Assembly (NCBI GenBank): GCA_019638235.1
Contig: JAHBUE010000002.1
Coordinates: forward strand, 186,001-250,000
DNA from: Cyclobacteriaceae bacterium
Lineage (GTDB): Bacteria > Bacteroidota > Bacteroidia > Cytophagales > Cyclobacteriaceae
DNA length: 64,000 bases
Direction of reading: 5' to 3'
The notes below the pieces were generated by a model. It did not search any database and had not been told where the DNA came from. It was given only the letters and a program-made list of their open reading frames with translations. Below, one piece after another: positions 28,160-36,580 of the stretch. Made by a program: the position numbers and the translations under genes. Each line of letters opens with the position of its first letter. Within the stretch, counting starts at the first letter, position 1.

Positions 28160-28603
28160 ATGGAAGTGATATTAAAACAAGATGTTCAGGGCCTCGGCTA
28201 TAAGAACGATATTGTAAAGGTAAAAGCAGGCTATGGCCGCAATTACCTTATCCCGAACGGACTTGCGCTGATTGCCAACAATTCCAACAAGCGTTTGATT
28301 GAAGAGAACGTGCGCCAAATGGCACATAAAGCTGCCAAGCTGAAGCAGGATGCTGAAGCCTTAGCTGTAAAAATTGGCGAGTTGGTTATTGAATTAAAAA
28401 CCAAAGCCGGTGAAACCGGTAAGATTTTCGGTGCCGTTACCGCCATTCAGGTTTCGGATGCACTGAAAGCCAAAGGTTTTGAGGTTGACCGTAAGAAAGT
28501 TCATTTCAAGGAACAACCCAAGCAACTCGGGAGCTACACCGTAACCCTCGATCTTCACAAAGAAGTGAAGCACGAAGTTAAGGTTGATGTGGTAGCTGAA
28601 TAA
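28160..28603 (+). CDS. rplI: 50S ribosomal protein L9
   Basis: A 147-residue protein with the L9 N-terminal signature MEVILKQDVQGLGYKNDIVKVKAGYGRNYLIPNGLA, the long connecting helix (about residues 45-75) and the C-terminal rRNA-binding domain with GKIFGAVT. It is the last gene of the operon, 26 nt after rpsR, and is followed by a strong terminator. Confidence 0.97.
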   Translation: MEVILKQDVQGLGYKNDIVKVKAGYGRNYLIPNGLALIANNSNKRLIEENVRQMAHKAAKLKQDAEALAVKIGELVIELKTKAGETGKIFGAVTAIQVSDALKAKGFEVDRKKVHFKEQPKQLGSYTVTLDLHKEVKHEVKVDVVAE

Positions 28604-28627
28604 GTTGTACACAACAATAAAAGTAAA

Positions 28628-28661
28628 CCCCGGTTGGTATCCAGCCGGGGTTTTGTTTTTT
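28628..28661 (+). terminator. Intrinsic terminator after rplI
   Basis: CCCCGGTTGG (28628-28637) pairs with CCAGCCGGGG (28641-28650) with one G-U pair, followed by TTTTGTTTTTT. It ends the rpsF-rpsR-rplI transcript. Confidence 0.9.
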
Positions 28662-28715
28662 CCTGCCTGCGCATAGCTACGGCAGGCAGGTTGCCCTTCT
28701 CCTACTTGAGAAGGG
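28662..28715. repeat. REP-like double palindrome
   Basis: Two adjacent exact hairpins: CCTGCCTGC (28662-28670) with GCAGGCAGG (28682-28690), and CCCTTCTC (28694-28701) with GAGAAGGG (28708-28715). The GCAGGCAGG palindrome and CTTCTCC...GAGAAGG unit resemble dispersed intergenic repeats of Bacteroidota genomes (from memory, not checked). It lies between the rplI terminator and the GSCFA gene. Confidence 0.65.
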
Positions 28716-28759
28716 GATAAGGAGTTTTTATAGATACGCTTATATTTTACCTTTACAAC

Positions 28760-29752
28760 ATGAGCGCCTTTCGAACGATAGCAAATGTTAATCAGTCGCC
28801 TGAACTGATTAACATAAAAGACGGAGTGCTTACCGTAGGCTCGTGCTTTGCCGATGCAATGGGCGAAAAATTTATTCAACATAAATTTACCGTTCTTAAA
28901 AATCCGTTCGGAACAACTTATAACCCTCTTTCCATTCATACACAACTTGCTTACGCAATTCATAATCAGTTACCCGCGCAACATACTTTTTTGGAAAACA
29001 ACGATGTTCACCTGAATTACAACTTTCATTCTTCGTTGTCGGACTTATCGCAACCTGCACTTGAAAAAATAGTAGCTGAAACTATTGGAAAGGCGCACTA
29101 CTTTCTGAAAAACACAAACTGGTTGATGATTACTTACGGCACGGCCTGGATGTACACCCGCAAGGATACCGGTGAGGTTGTGGCGAATTGTCATAAAATT
29201 CCGGCAACTGAATTTGAAAAAGAACTTTGCACACAAAAACGTATGCTCGATTCGTTTGAAGATGTGTACAGTAAACTAAAATCGTTTAACCCCAACCTGA
29301 ATATTATTCTTACCGTTAGCCCGGTGCGGCATTTAAAAGATACACTCGAATTAAACAGTGTAAGCAAATCGGTATTGCGGTTGGCCTGCCACACCTTAAC
29401 GCAACAACATAAGGATGTTCATTATTTTCCGGCTTATGAAATTATGCTGGACGATTTGCGTGATTATCGTTTTTATAAAACGGATATGATTCACCCTTCG
29501 GAAGATGCCGAAACGTATATATGGAACAAGTTTTCCGATGCGTACGTAGATGCACCCACACAGGATTTCATTCAGCAATGGCAATCCATACGATTGGCAT
29601 TACAGCACAAGCCGTTTCATCCAACATCAGCCGCGCACCAGGCTTTTCTGAAAAACACATTGGCGCAACTTGAGTCCGTTAGCAACATTGTAAATGTGGA
29701 TAAAGAAATCAATGGGATAAAATCAGCGATACAGGTTACAAATAAATCTTAG
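28760..29752 (+). CDS. GSCFA domain protein
   Basis: A 330-residue protein with the family-defining motif VGSCFADAMGEKF near residue 30, followed by NPFGTTYNPLSI and, later, WLMITYGTAWMY, ILTVSPVRHLKD and TDMIHPSEDAETYIW. These resemble the blocks of SGNH-type hydrolases (Ser in GSCFA, Asp/His in DMIHPS), so an esterase-type activity is possible, but the family has no proven substrate. A TACCTTTA -7-like box ends just before the ATG. priA follows after 14 nt. Confidence 0.85.
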   Translation: MSAFRTIANVNQSPELINIKDGVLTVGSCFADAMGEKFIQHKFTVLKNPFGTTYNPLSIHTQLAYAIHNQLPAQHTFLENNDVHLNYNFHSSLSDLSQPALEKIVAETIGKAHYFLKNTNWLMITYGTAWMYTRKDTGEVVANCHKIPATEFEKELCTQKRMLDSFEDVYSKLKSFNPNLNIILTVSPVRHLKDTLELNSVSKSVLRLACHTLTQQHKDVHYFPAYEIMLDDLRDYRFYKTDMIHPSEDAETYIWNKFSDAYVDAPTQDFIQQWQSIRLALQHKPFHPTSAAHQAFLKNTLAQLESVSNIVNVDKEINGIKSAIQVTNKS

Positions 29753-29766
29753 CTTTACGAAAAAAC

Positions 29767-32268
29767 GTGCAATCAGAAATACATACCGGAACACGAATTA
29801 CACTTTTTGCAGAAGTGTTGTTGCCGATTCCGGTGCACAAGCTGTTTACTTATCGTGTGCCGTTTGAATGGAACGAAAAAGCCGGAGTCGGGCAACGGGT
29901 TATTGTGCAGTTTGGCGACCGCAGAATCATTACCGGCATTATGGTAACGTTGCACGAAAATCCGCCAACAGAGTACGAAGCAAAATACATTCTTGAAATA
30001 TTAGATGAGGAGCCTGTTGTAAGCGCGCAGCAACTCAATTTTTACAACTGGATTGCCGAGTACTACCTCTGCGCGCCCGGAGAAGTGCTGAATGCCGGCC
30101 TGCCGGCAGGGCTTAAACTTTCGAGCGAATCAATGGTGCAGCTTCACCCTGCGTTCGATTGGGAAACAACCTTGTTCGACTTTTCGGAAAAGGAAACCAT
30201 GTTGCTAAAGCACTTAGTTTCCGGCCCAATGGCGTATTCCGATATTGCTTCGTTGCTGAATATCAAAAGCATTTACAGCATACTGAAATCCCTTTCGGGG
30301 AAAGAGGCCGTTATTCTGTTTGAAGAAGTTAAAGAGAAGTATAAACCAAAAAAAGAAAAGTATGTTCGGTTAAGCGAAGCCTTTACTAACAACCACGCAT
30401 TGGAAAATCTTTTTAGTGAATTAAGCAAAAAGCCCAAACAAGAAGCCATTCTACTAAAGTATCTCCAGGATGTACCCGTGTTGCACGATTCAACCGTAAA
30501 CAAATCAGGATTACGGAAGAATAAACTTTCTACACCTGAATTTTCAGGTTCGGCATTACATACATTAATAAAAAACGGCATATTAGAAGAGTTTGAAATT
30601 ATTGTTCCGCGATTTGAGTTACAGGATGATGAGGAAATCGTTGATGTAACCCTTAGCGAAGACCAGTTACAGGCGCAGCAACATATTCTGAAAGAATTTG
30701 AAATCCATTCAACCGTTTTGTTTCATGGCATTACCGGAAGCGGCAAAACAGAAATTTATGTAAACCTTATCCGCAGAGCATTGGAAAGCGGCACGCAAGT
30801 GCTTTACCTGTTGCCGGAAATTGCTTTAACAACACAAATCGTGCAGCGGCTTAAAAAAATATTTGGCGATAAAATGGGCGTGTATCACTCGCGGTTTTCT
30901 GACAACGAGCGTGTTGAAGTCTGGAACGGTGTGCTGAACGGGCGTTTCAAATTTGTAGTAGGTGTGCGGTCGTCTGTTTTTCTTCCATTCGATAATCTCG
31001 GGTTAATTATTGTTGACGAAGAACACGACACGTCCTACAAACAACAAGAACCTGCCCCACGCTACCATGCCCGCGATGCCGCACTGATGATAGCCCATCT
31101 GCATCATGCAAAAATTATTCTTGGCTCGGCTACGCCTTCGGTCGAATCGTATCATCTCGCGCAAAGCGGAAAATACGGTTACGTGAAGTTGAGCAAACGT
31201 TATGGCGATGCGCAACTTCCTCAAATTATATTGGCCGATGTAATGGCCGAACGCAGGCAAAAAAATAGTAAGGGCGAGTTTACCGGTATGTTGCTCAGGG
31301 GAATTGAAGCATCGCTAAAAGAAAAGGAACAGGTAATTATTTTTCAGAACCGGAGAGGATACTCCCCCATTCTCGATTGCGAAGATTGCGGCTGGATACC
31401 CAAGTGTGTTAATTGTTCGGTGAGCCTTACCTATCATCAATACAAACACGCATTGGTTTGTCATTATTGCGGGTATAAGCAACCCATGCCCGGCAGTTGC
31501 CCTACGTGTTCATCAAAACGGCTTCACACGCCTGGTTACGGAACTGAAAAACTGGAAGAAGAATTAAAACTTCACTTTCCGGAAGCGCACGTACAGCGCA
31601 TGGATTTGGAAACCACACGAAGTAAAACGGGCTACGAAGCTATCATCGAGCAATTTGAACAAGGCGACACCGATATATTAGTGGGCACACAAATGGTTAC
31701 AAAAGGCCTCGACTTTGATAAGGTGAGTCTGGTTGGTGTTTTTAATGCCGACCGGTTGTTGCACTTCCCCGACTTCAGGTCGTATGAACGGGCGTTCCAG
31801 TTGCTTACACAAGTAAGCGGGCGTGCAGGCAGGCGCGAAAAACCGGGTAAGGTAATTATACAAACAGCACAACCCGACCACATAGTCATTCAGCATGTTG
31901 TGCATCATCGCATGGATGAATTTTATCAACAGGAAATTACCGACAGGAAAAATCATTTGTACCCACCCTTTAGCAGGTTAATTGAATTAACCCTGAAACA
32001 CACCGACAAGAAAATTGTGCAGCAGGCCATTGCGCAACTGCATCAACTCATCGTACAGCACATACAGGGCATACGGGTTTTAGGGCCGGGCGAGCCGATG
32101 GTTTCGCGCGTCCGCAATCAATACCTGATGAATATGCTGATTAAAATCCCGCGCGACTCCGGCAATCTTGCCGGTGTAAAAGCAATCATTACCCAACAGA
32201 TAAACAGCTTGTTGACTCAAAAAATCTTCCGCATGGTACGGGTTGTGGCTGACGTTGACCCGGTGTAA
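29767..32268 (+). CDS. priA: Primosomal protein N' (PriA helicase)
   Basis: Restarts stalled replication forks by loading the replicative helicase. The 833-residue protein has the N-terminal DNA-binding domain (FAEVLLPIPVHKLFTYRVP), Walker A FHGITGSGKTEIYVNLI, the DEEH box VDEEHDTSYKQ, the zinc-binding Cys cluster between the helicase lobes (CEDCGWIPKCVNCSVSLTYH...CHYCGY...CPTCSS) and the C-terminal lobe with LVGTQMVTKGLDFDKV and QVSGRAGR. The start is GTG at 29767, 14 nt after the GSCFA stop; no ATG fits. Confidence 0.95.
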   Translation: MQSEIHTGTRITLFAEVLLPIPVHKLFTYRVPFEWNEKAGVGQRVIVQFGDRRIITGIMVTLHENPPTEYEAKYILEILDEEPVVSAQQLNFYNWIAEYYLCAPGEVLNAGLPAGLKLSSESMVQLHPAFDWETTLFDFSEKETMLLKHLVSGPMAYSDIASLLNIKSIYSILKSLSGKEAVILFEEVKEKYKPKKEKYVRLSEAFTNNHALENLFSELSKKPKQEAILLKYLQDVPVLHDSTVNKSGLRKNKLSTPEFSGSALHTLIKNGILEEFEIIVPRFELQDDEEIVDVTLSEDQLQAQQHILKEFEIHSTVLFHGITGSGKTEIYVNLIRRALESGTQVLYLLPEIALTTQIVQRLKKIFGDKMGVYHSRFSDNERVEVWNGVLNGRFKFVVGVRSSVFLPFDNLGLIIVDEEHDTSYKQQEPAPRYHARDAALMIAHLHHAKIILGSATPSVESYHLAQSGKYGYVKLSKRYGDAQLPQIILADVMAERRQKNSKGEFTGMLLRGIEASLKEKEQVIIFQNRRGYSPILDCEDCGWIPKCVNCSVSLTYHQYKHALVCHYCGYKQPMPGSCPTCSSKRLHTPGYGTEKLEEELKLHFPEAHVQRMDLETTRSKTGYEAIIEQFEQGDTDILVGTQMVTKGLDFDKVSLVGVFNADRLLHFPDFRSYERAFQLLTQVSGRAGRREKPGKVIIQTAQPDHIVIQHVVHHRMDEFYQQEITDRKNHLYPPFSRLIELTLKHTDKKIVQQAIAQLHQLIVQHIQGIRVLGPGEPMVSRVRNQYLMNMLIKIPRDSGNLAGVKAIITQQINSLLTQKIFRMVRVVADVDPV

Positions 32269-32378
32269 ATTCAGTTCCTGGTCCCTGCCCTTGCTTTTCT
32301 ACATAATAATTTTTAGTATATTGCATAGTGGCAAACGTTTCTCTAAGTCATTAAAAACAACCAAACCCATTCATAATT

Positions 32379-33209
32379 ATGAAAAAATTACTTTCCGTTG
32401 CAGCATTCATGCTGATGCTACAACCAGTTTTTGCCCAGTTCTATGTACGGAGCAGTATTGGCTACAACCTGCCCGCCAATTCGCAATTGATTGGTGAAAG
32501 TTCATCATTACCGTATGAATCCTCAACAACTTCCTATAAAGGCGTTTACGGAAGCTATGGCAGTGGCTTTTCAATCCAGGCAGCCGTGGGCGGGTCTATC
32601 AGCGGCACACTGGGCTATGACATAGAACTTGGATATCTGCTAGGAAGAAAGTACACACTGGAAGAGTTTTATGAAGGATATACCGACCCAGATGATTATT
32701 TAGCAACAGTTGACCAGTCTTCCCAATCTTTCCAGGTTGCACCATCGCTGACATTTATTGCCGGCATAGGAAAAGTTCAACCCTATACCCGAATAGGCCC
32801 TGTGTTGGCGCTAACTTCTATGCGTAGTGAGATCATGAAAAAATACAATTCCTATGATTATCAAACCGGGCAGGAAATTCCTTATCATGAGGCTGAGGAG
32901 TTTAAATTCAATACCGGCTTCAGTTTTGGCTTTAAGGGTGTAGTTGGTGTGAACTATGAATTAAGCGAAATGCTGTACATCTTCTCAGAAATAAGTTTTA
33001 TAAGCCTGTCGTATTCACCTAAAGAAAGAGAACTGGTGAGTTACACAGTTAATGGCGAGGATGCGTTGGATACGGTTGATCCCGAATACAGAAAAATTGA
33101 ATACAAAAAAGAATATGAAGCTCATTATTACGATAACCAACCAATCCGTGAAAAAAAATCGATGGGCTCAATCGGCTTACATGTTGGTGTTAAATATGTG
33201 TTGAAGTAA
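32379..33209 (+). CDS. Outer-membrane beta-barrel-like protein, unknown
   Basis: A 276-residue protein with signal peptide (KKLLSVAAFMLMLQPVFAQ) and a mature part of alternating short strands rich in Gly, Ser and aromatic residues (FYVRSSIGYNLPANSQ, SGTLGYDIELGYLLGRK, LHVGVKYVLK at the end). This looks like an 8- to 12-strand outer-membrane barrel of the OmpW/opacity type, but no named family was recognised. The C-terminus ends in an aromatic/hydrophobic pattern expected of a barrel. Expression control is not evident; a 110-nt gap separates it from priA. Confidence 0.6.
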   Translation: MKKLLSVAAFMLMLQPVFAQFYVRSSIGYNLPANSQLIGESSSLPYESSTTSYKGVYGSYGSGFSIQAAVGGSISGTLGYDIELGYLLGRKYTLEEFYEGYTDPDDYLATVDQSSQSFQVAPSLTFIAGIGKVQPYTRIGPVLALTSMRSEIMKKYNSYDYQTGQEIPYHEAEEFKFNTGFSFGFKGVVGVNYELSEMLYIFSEISFISLSYSPKERELVSYTVNGEDALDTVDPEYRKIEYKKEYEAHYYDNQPIREKKSMGSIGLHVGVKYVLK

Positions 33210-33212
33210 CGC

Positions 33213-33803
33213 TTACTCAAGCGGCTTGTGTAGCATAATTTTGCTCAGCACAAGTCCACCGGGTAGTTCATCCTGTACAACCTCAGCGCCTTCCGTGAGT
33301 GTCAGCAACAATTTATCTTCATACACAAAGGTTACATTCGGCAGTTCTTTAACGCCCACATACAAACTACCCGAATTGGGAACCCAAACATCTTCAATGG
33401 TGTAGAATGTTTTCAGGTCGGATAAATTGCTGGTTTGCGGGCTAATGCCTTTATCCGTTGAGAACGGAGGTGTGAAAATTGTTATGCCTATAATATCGTC
33501 ATATCCAACCTGTACGCTCAGGTTATATTCATCACTTTCGGCAAGCCGTATAAGAAACAAACCGCTTCCGTCATCTTCTTCATAAACGGTTTCGGTTTCT
33601 ACAACCGGCAAATTGTTTTCCACCAGCTCAAATGCTCCGCCCAGGGTTATATCACCTATTCCCGCATTGGAAACAGTGTACATACTATTCGCATCATAGG
33701 CAGATTGAAAGGTATCTGCGTACTCTGCCGATTCCTGGCGCGATGAACAGGAATAGAGGGTAATAACTAAGGTTAAAACAATACCGTATCTCATAGTTAA
33801 CAT
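33213..33803 (-). CDS. Putative lipoprotein of unknown function
   Basis: A 196-residue protein with an N-terminal hydrophobic stretch ending in a lipobox-like LYSC (YGIVLTLVITLYSCSSRQ), so it is probably lipid-anchored. The mature part is acidic and strand-rich, with SNAGIGDITLGGAFELVENNLPVVETETVYE near residue 45. The second Met (33794, MRYGIV) is an equally good start. No family recognised. It is convergent with the preceding barrel protein, 3 nt apart, and surE lies upstream in the same direction. Confidence 0.55.
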   Translation of the reverse strand: MLTMRYGIVLTLVITLYSCSSRQESAEYADTFQSAYDANSMYTVSNAGIGDITLGGAFELVENNLPVVETETVYEEDDGSGLFLIRLAESDEYNLSVQVGYDDIIGITIFTPPFSTDKGISPQTSNLSDLKTFYTIEDVWVPNSGSLYVGVKELPNVTFVYEDKLLLTLTEGAEVVQDELPGGLVLSKIMLHKPLE

Positions 33804-33842
33804 GATTTACTCAAATATGGATTGAAGATAAGTAAAACCAGG

Positions 33843-34622
33843 TCATTGTAAAATATCCCAATCTTCATTCAACACCGGAATTGCCTGGTGTGCGGTTAGG
33901 TCGAACTGGCACGGAACAACAGAAATGTAATTATTGGCGATAGCCCATTCGTCATTGTCCTCGCCCTTGTCGAAGTTTACGAAGTTACCGGTCATCCAGT
34001 AATAGCTTCTGCCGTTGGGGTCGTGGCGTTGCAAAAATTCTTCCGCCCACTTGGCATTTGCCTGCCGGCAGATGCGCACACCCTTAACCGACTCGTTGCG
34101 TTTTGGTGGAAAGTTAACATTCAGCGCTACGCCTTTTGTTAATCCTTTTTTTAATACCTGTTCGGTAATGATTTTAATATAATGTTCCGTGTGCGAAAAA
34201 TTCGCATCGTGCGAATAATCACACAACGAAAAACCGATAGAGGGCGTACCCTCAATGGCGCCTTCAATAGCTGCGGACATAGTGCCTGAATACAATACAC
34301 TTATCGATGTATTGCTTCCATGATTCACACCGCTCACCACTATATCGGGTTGGCGTTTGCCTTTTAACACAAAGTGTCGCGCCATTTTTACGCAATCTGC
34401 CGGAGTGCCCGAACACTCGAATGCTGTAATGCCGTCAAAAATATGATTTTTCTCAAGGCGCAGTGTTTCACCAACAGTAATAGCATGGCCCATTCCCGAT
34501 TGCGGACTATCCGGGGCTACTACCAGCACTTCGCCAATCTGTTTCATTACGTTTACTAATGTGCGAATACCCTTAGAGGTGATGCCGTCATCGTTTGTAA
34601 CAAGTATAAGAGGTTTTTCCAT
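33843..34622 (-). CDS. surE: 5'/3'-nucleotidase SurE
   Basis: Metal-dependent phosphatase acting on nucleoside monophosphates, involved in stationary-phase survival. The 259-residue protein has the N-terminal metal site ILVTNDDGITSKGI (Asp11/Asp12), the AVVAPDSPQSGMGHAIT-like segment, ECSGTPADCVKMA and VSGVNHGSNTSISVLYSGTM with the conserved Asn, all standard SurE features. It is separated from the ribBA operon by the heptamer repeat array. Confidence 0.96.
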   Translation of the reverse strand: MEKPLILVTNDDGITSKGIRTLVNVMKQIGEVLVVAPDSPQSGMGHAITVGETLRLEKNHIFDGITAFECSGTPADCVKMARHFVLKGKRQPDIVVSGVNHGSNTSISVLYSGTMSAAIEGAIEGTPSIGFSLCDYSHDANFSHTEHYIKIITEQVLKKGLTKGVALNVNFPPKRNESVKGVRICRQANAKWAEEFLQRHDPNGRSYYWMTGNFVNFDKGEDNDEWAIANNYISVVPCQFDLTAHQAIPVLNEDWDILQ

Positions 34623-34674
34623 TTACGATTTTAGATTATTGAGTTTGCGTAGGGCGCAATGTAAATACCTGTAG

Positions 34675-34738
34675 CCACAATCTGAAATCCAAAACCAGAA
34701 ATCCGCAATCAGAAATTAGAAATCAGAAATCAGAAATT
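34675..34738. repeat. Intergenic array of eight 7-bp repeats (TCAGAAA type)
   Basis: On the plus strand the bases from 34681 read as consecutive heptamers TCTGAAA, TCCAAAA, CCAGAAA, TCCGCAA, TCAGAAA, TTAGAAA, TCAGAAA, TCAGAAA, preceded by CCACAA. The spacing is exactly 7 nt with no gaps. It lies between surE and the gene at 34737-35348, whose stop codon it touches. Confidence 0.85.
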
Positions 34739-35348
34739 AAAAGAGCGAATTGTAGTAAGCAACCGTGCGACTGAAATCAGCCGGGTCTTCAATCTTTAAT
34801 CGGTTTTTACGCATATAGCGGTCAACGTCATCGGCTCGTTTACCCATTAGGCTTAACAATTCTCCCTTCTTTCCTATAAACTGGCTGATGTTTCCTTTTT
34901 CATCCATCAGGTAATACTTATACACCAACACTAACCGTGTGAACGATCCGTAATAATACGGTGAGCTGTACGTGCGGTTCTCTAACGCTTCGCGTGCGAG
35001 CAATGTCATTTTTCCATCCACTAACAACTCAAAGAAAACCGGGGTGAGGTAGTTGGTATTGTTGGCCGCAAAGGGCAGCGCAAAAAAATTACGATAACGC
35101 TTTTGCAGGTTATCGAATATCTCAAAGAACAGAACCTTACGTGCCGTGAAGGCAACGATATTTTCGCGCTGATCGTTAAACTGCACTAAATCCTGATCGA
35201 GGTTATACTTTACTAACCCTTTCAGCGTATCGCCCGACTCCAACACAATCTTACCCTCATGCCATAACTCAAACGGCCATTGCTGGGCTTGAACGGTTGC
35301 CGTTACAAGCGTAAGGAATACAAACATTATGGTCGCTCTGCGAATCAC
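34737..35348 (-). CDS. Secreted protein of unknown function
   Basis: A 203-residue protein with signal peptide (RRATIMFVFLTLVTATVQAQ) and a mature part starting WPFELWHEGKIVLESGDTLKGLVKYNLDQDLVQF, with aromatic- and basic-rich strands and a basic helix near the C-terminus (MGKRADDVDRYMRKNRLKIED). The opening is typical of small Bacteroidota envelope proteins that begin with a beta hairpin. No function can be assigned. It follows ribBA by 8 nt and is probably in the dnaG-ribBA operon. Confidence 0.6.
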   Translation of the reverse strand: MIRRATIMFVFLTLVTATVQAQQWPFELWHEGKIVLESGDTLKGLVKYNLDQDLVQFNDQRENIVAFTARKVLFFEIFDNLQKRYRNFFALPFAANNTNYLTPVFFELLVDGKMTLLAREALENRTYSSPYYYGSFTRLVLVYKYYLMDEKGNISQFIGKKGELLSLMGKRADDVDRYMRKNRLKIEDPADFSRTVAYYNSLF

Positions 35349-35356
35349 GTTTACAA

Positions 35357-36574
35357 TTAATGTTTTAAAATCGAATGACCAAGTTTATCGCGCTTGGTAG
35401 TGAGGTACTTTTCGTTGTGCGGATTGGGCACAATCTCAATAGGAACATTCTCCACAATTTCTAATCCGTAGCCCATCAAACCAACACGCTTCTTAGGGTT
35501 ATTCGTAATCAACCTGATTTTGGTTACGTTCAAATCGCGGAGAATCTGGGCGCCAACACCATAATCGCGTTCGTCCATATCAAACCCAAGCTGAAGATTG
35601 GCCTCCACCGTATCCATGCCTTCTTCCTGCAACTTATACGCGCGGAGTTTATTCAATAAACCAATGCCCCTCCCCTCCTGTTTCATATACAACACCACAC
35701 CTTTACCTTCACGGTTTACCATCTCCATAGCATGATGAAGTTGCGGGCCGCAATCGCAACGACACGAACCAAAAATATCGCCCGTTACACACGATGAATG
35801 TACGCGCACCAACACCGGCTCATCTTTTTCCCATGTACCTTTAACCAATGCAAGGTGTGTTTCCTGCGTGTTGATTTGCTGAAACGCAATCAACTTAAAA
35901 TCGCCATGCTCGGTAGGCATGTCAACCGCCACTTCGCGCGTGATAAGCGACTCTTTTTTAACGCGGTATTCAATAAGGTCTTTAATCGAAACCAATTTGA
36001 GGTTAAACTTCTTCGCTACTTTTTGCAAATCGGGCAGTCGCGCCATAGAGCCATCTTCGTTCATAATTTCCACCAAAACACCACCGGGCTTGAAACCGGC
36101 CAACCGCGCAAAGTCGATAGTGGCTTCGGTATGGCCTGCCCTGCGCAGCACGCCTCCACGTTTTGCACGCAGCGGAAAAATGTGACCAGGCCGGCCAAGG
36201 TCTTCCGGTTTTGTTTCCGGGTCAACTAAGGCGCGAATGGTTTTGAAACGGTCGTGTGCGGAAATGCCGGTAGTACATCCATGCCCAATCAGGTCAACCG
36301 AAACGGTGAAGGGAGTTTCAAATGTGGCGGTATTGGTGCCCACCATTAAGTCGAGTTTCAGTTCATCGCAACGGTCTTCGCTTAATGAAGCACAAATTAA
36401 CCCACGACCATGTGTAGCCATGAAGTTTATAATTTCGGGCGTTACACATTCGGCTGCGCAGATAAAGTCGCCTTCGTTTTCGCGGTCTTCGTCATCTACT
36501 ACAACAATCACCTTTCCGTTTTTTATATCTTCAATAGCGCTTTCTATTGAATCTAAAACAATTTTTTCTTCCAC
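35357..36574 (-). CDS. ribBA: Bifunctional 3,4-dihydroxy-2-butanone-4-phosphate synthase / GTP cyclohydrolase II
   Basis: Supplies both precursors of riboflavin. The 405-residue protein has a RibB half (residues 1 to about 205) with [29 protein letters not shown] and [14 protein letters not shown], and a RibA half (about 206-400) with zinc ligands in [38 protein letters not shown] and ITNNPKKR. All key residues of both domains are visible. It follows dnaG by 6 nt and is therefore probably co-transcribed with it. No FMN riboswitch was recognised upstream. Confidence 0.97.
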   Translation of the reverse strand: MEEKIVLDSIESAIEDIKNGKVIVVVDDEDRENEGDFICAAECVTPEIINFMATHGRGLICASLSEDRCDELKLDLMVGTNTATFETPFTVSVDLIGHGCTTGISAHDRFKTIRALVDPETKPEDLGRPGHIFPLRAKRGGVLRRAGHTEATIDFARLAGFKPGGVLVEIMNEDGSMARLPDLQKVAKKFNLKLVSIKDLIEYRVKKESLITREVAVDMPTEHGDFKLIAFQQINTQETHLALVKGTWEKDEPVLVRVHSSCVTGDIFGSCRCDCGPQLHHAMEMVNREGKGVVLYMKQEGRGIGLLNKLRAYKLQEEGMDTVEANLQLGFDMDERDYGVGAQILRDLNVTKIRLITNNPKKRVGLMGYGLEIVENVPIEIVPNPHNEKYLTTKRDKLGHSILKH

Positions 36575-36580
36575 AACTTC

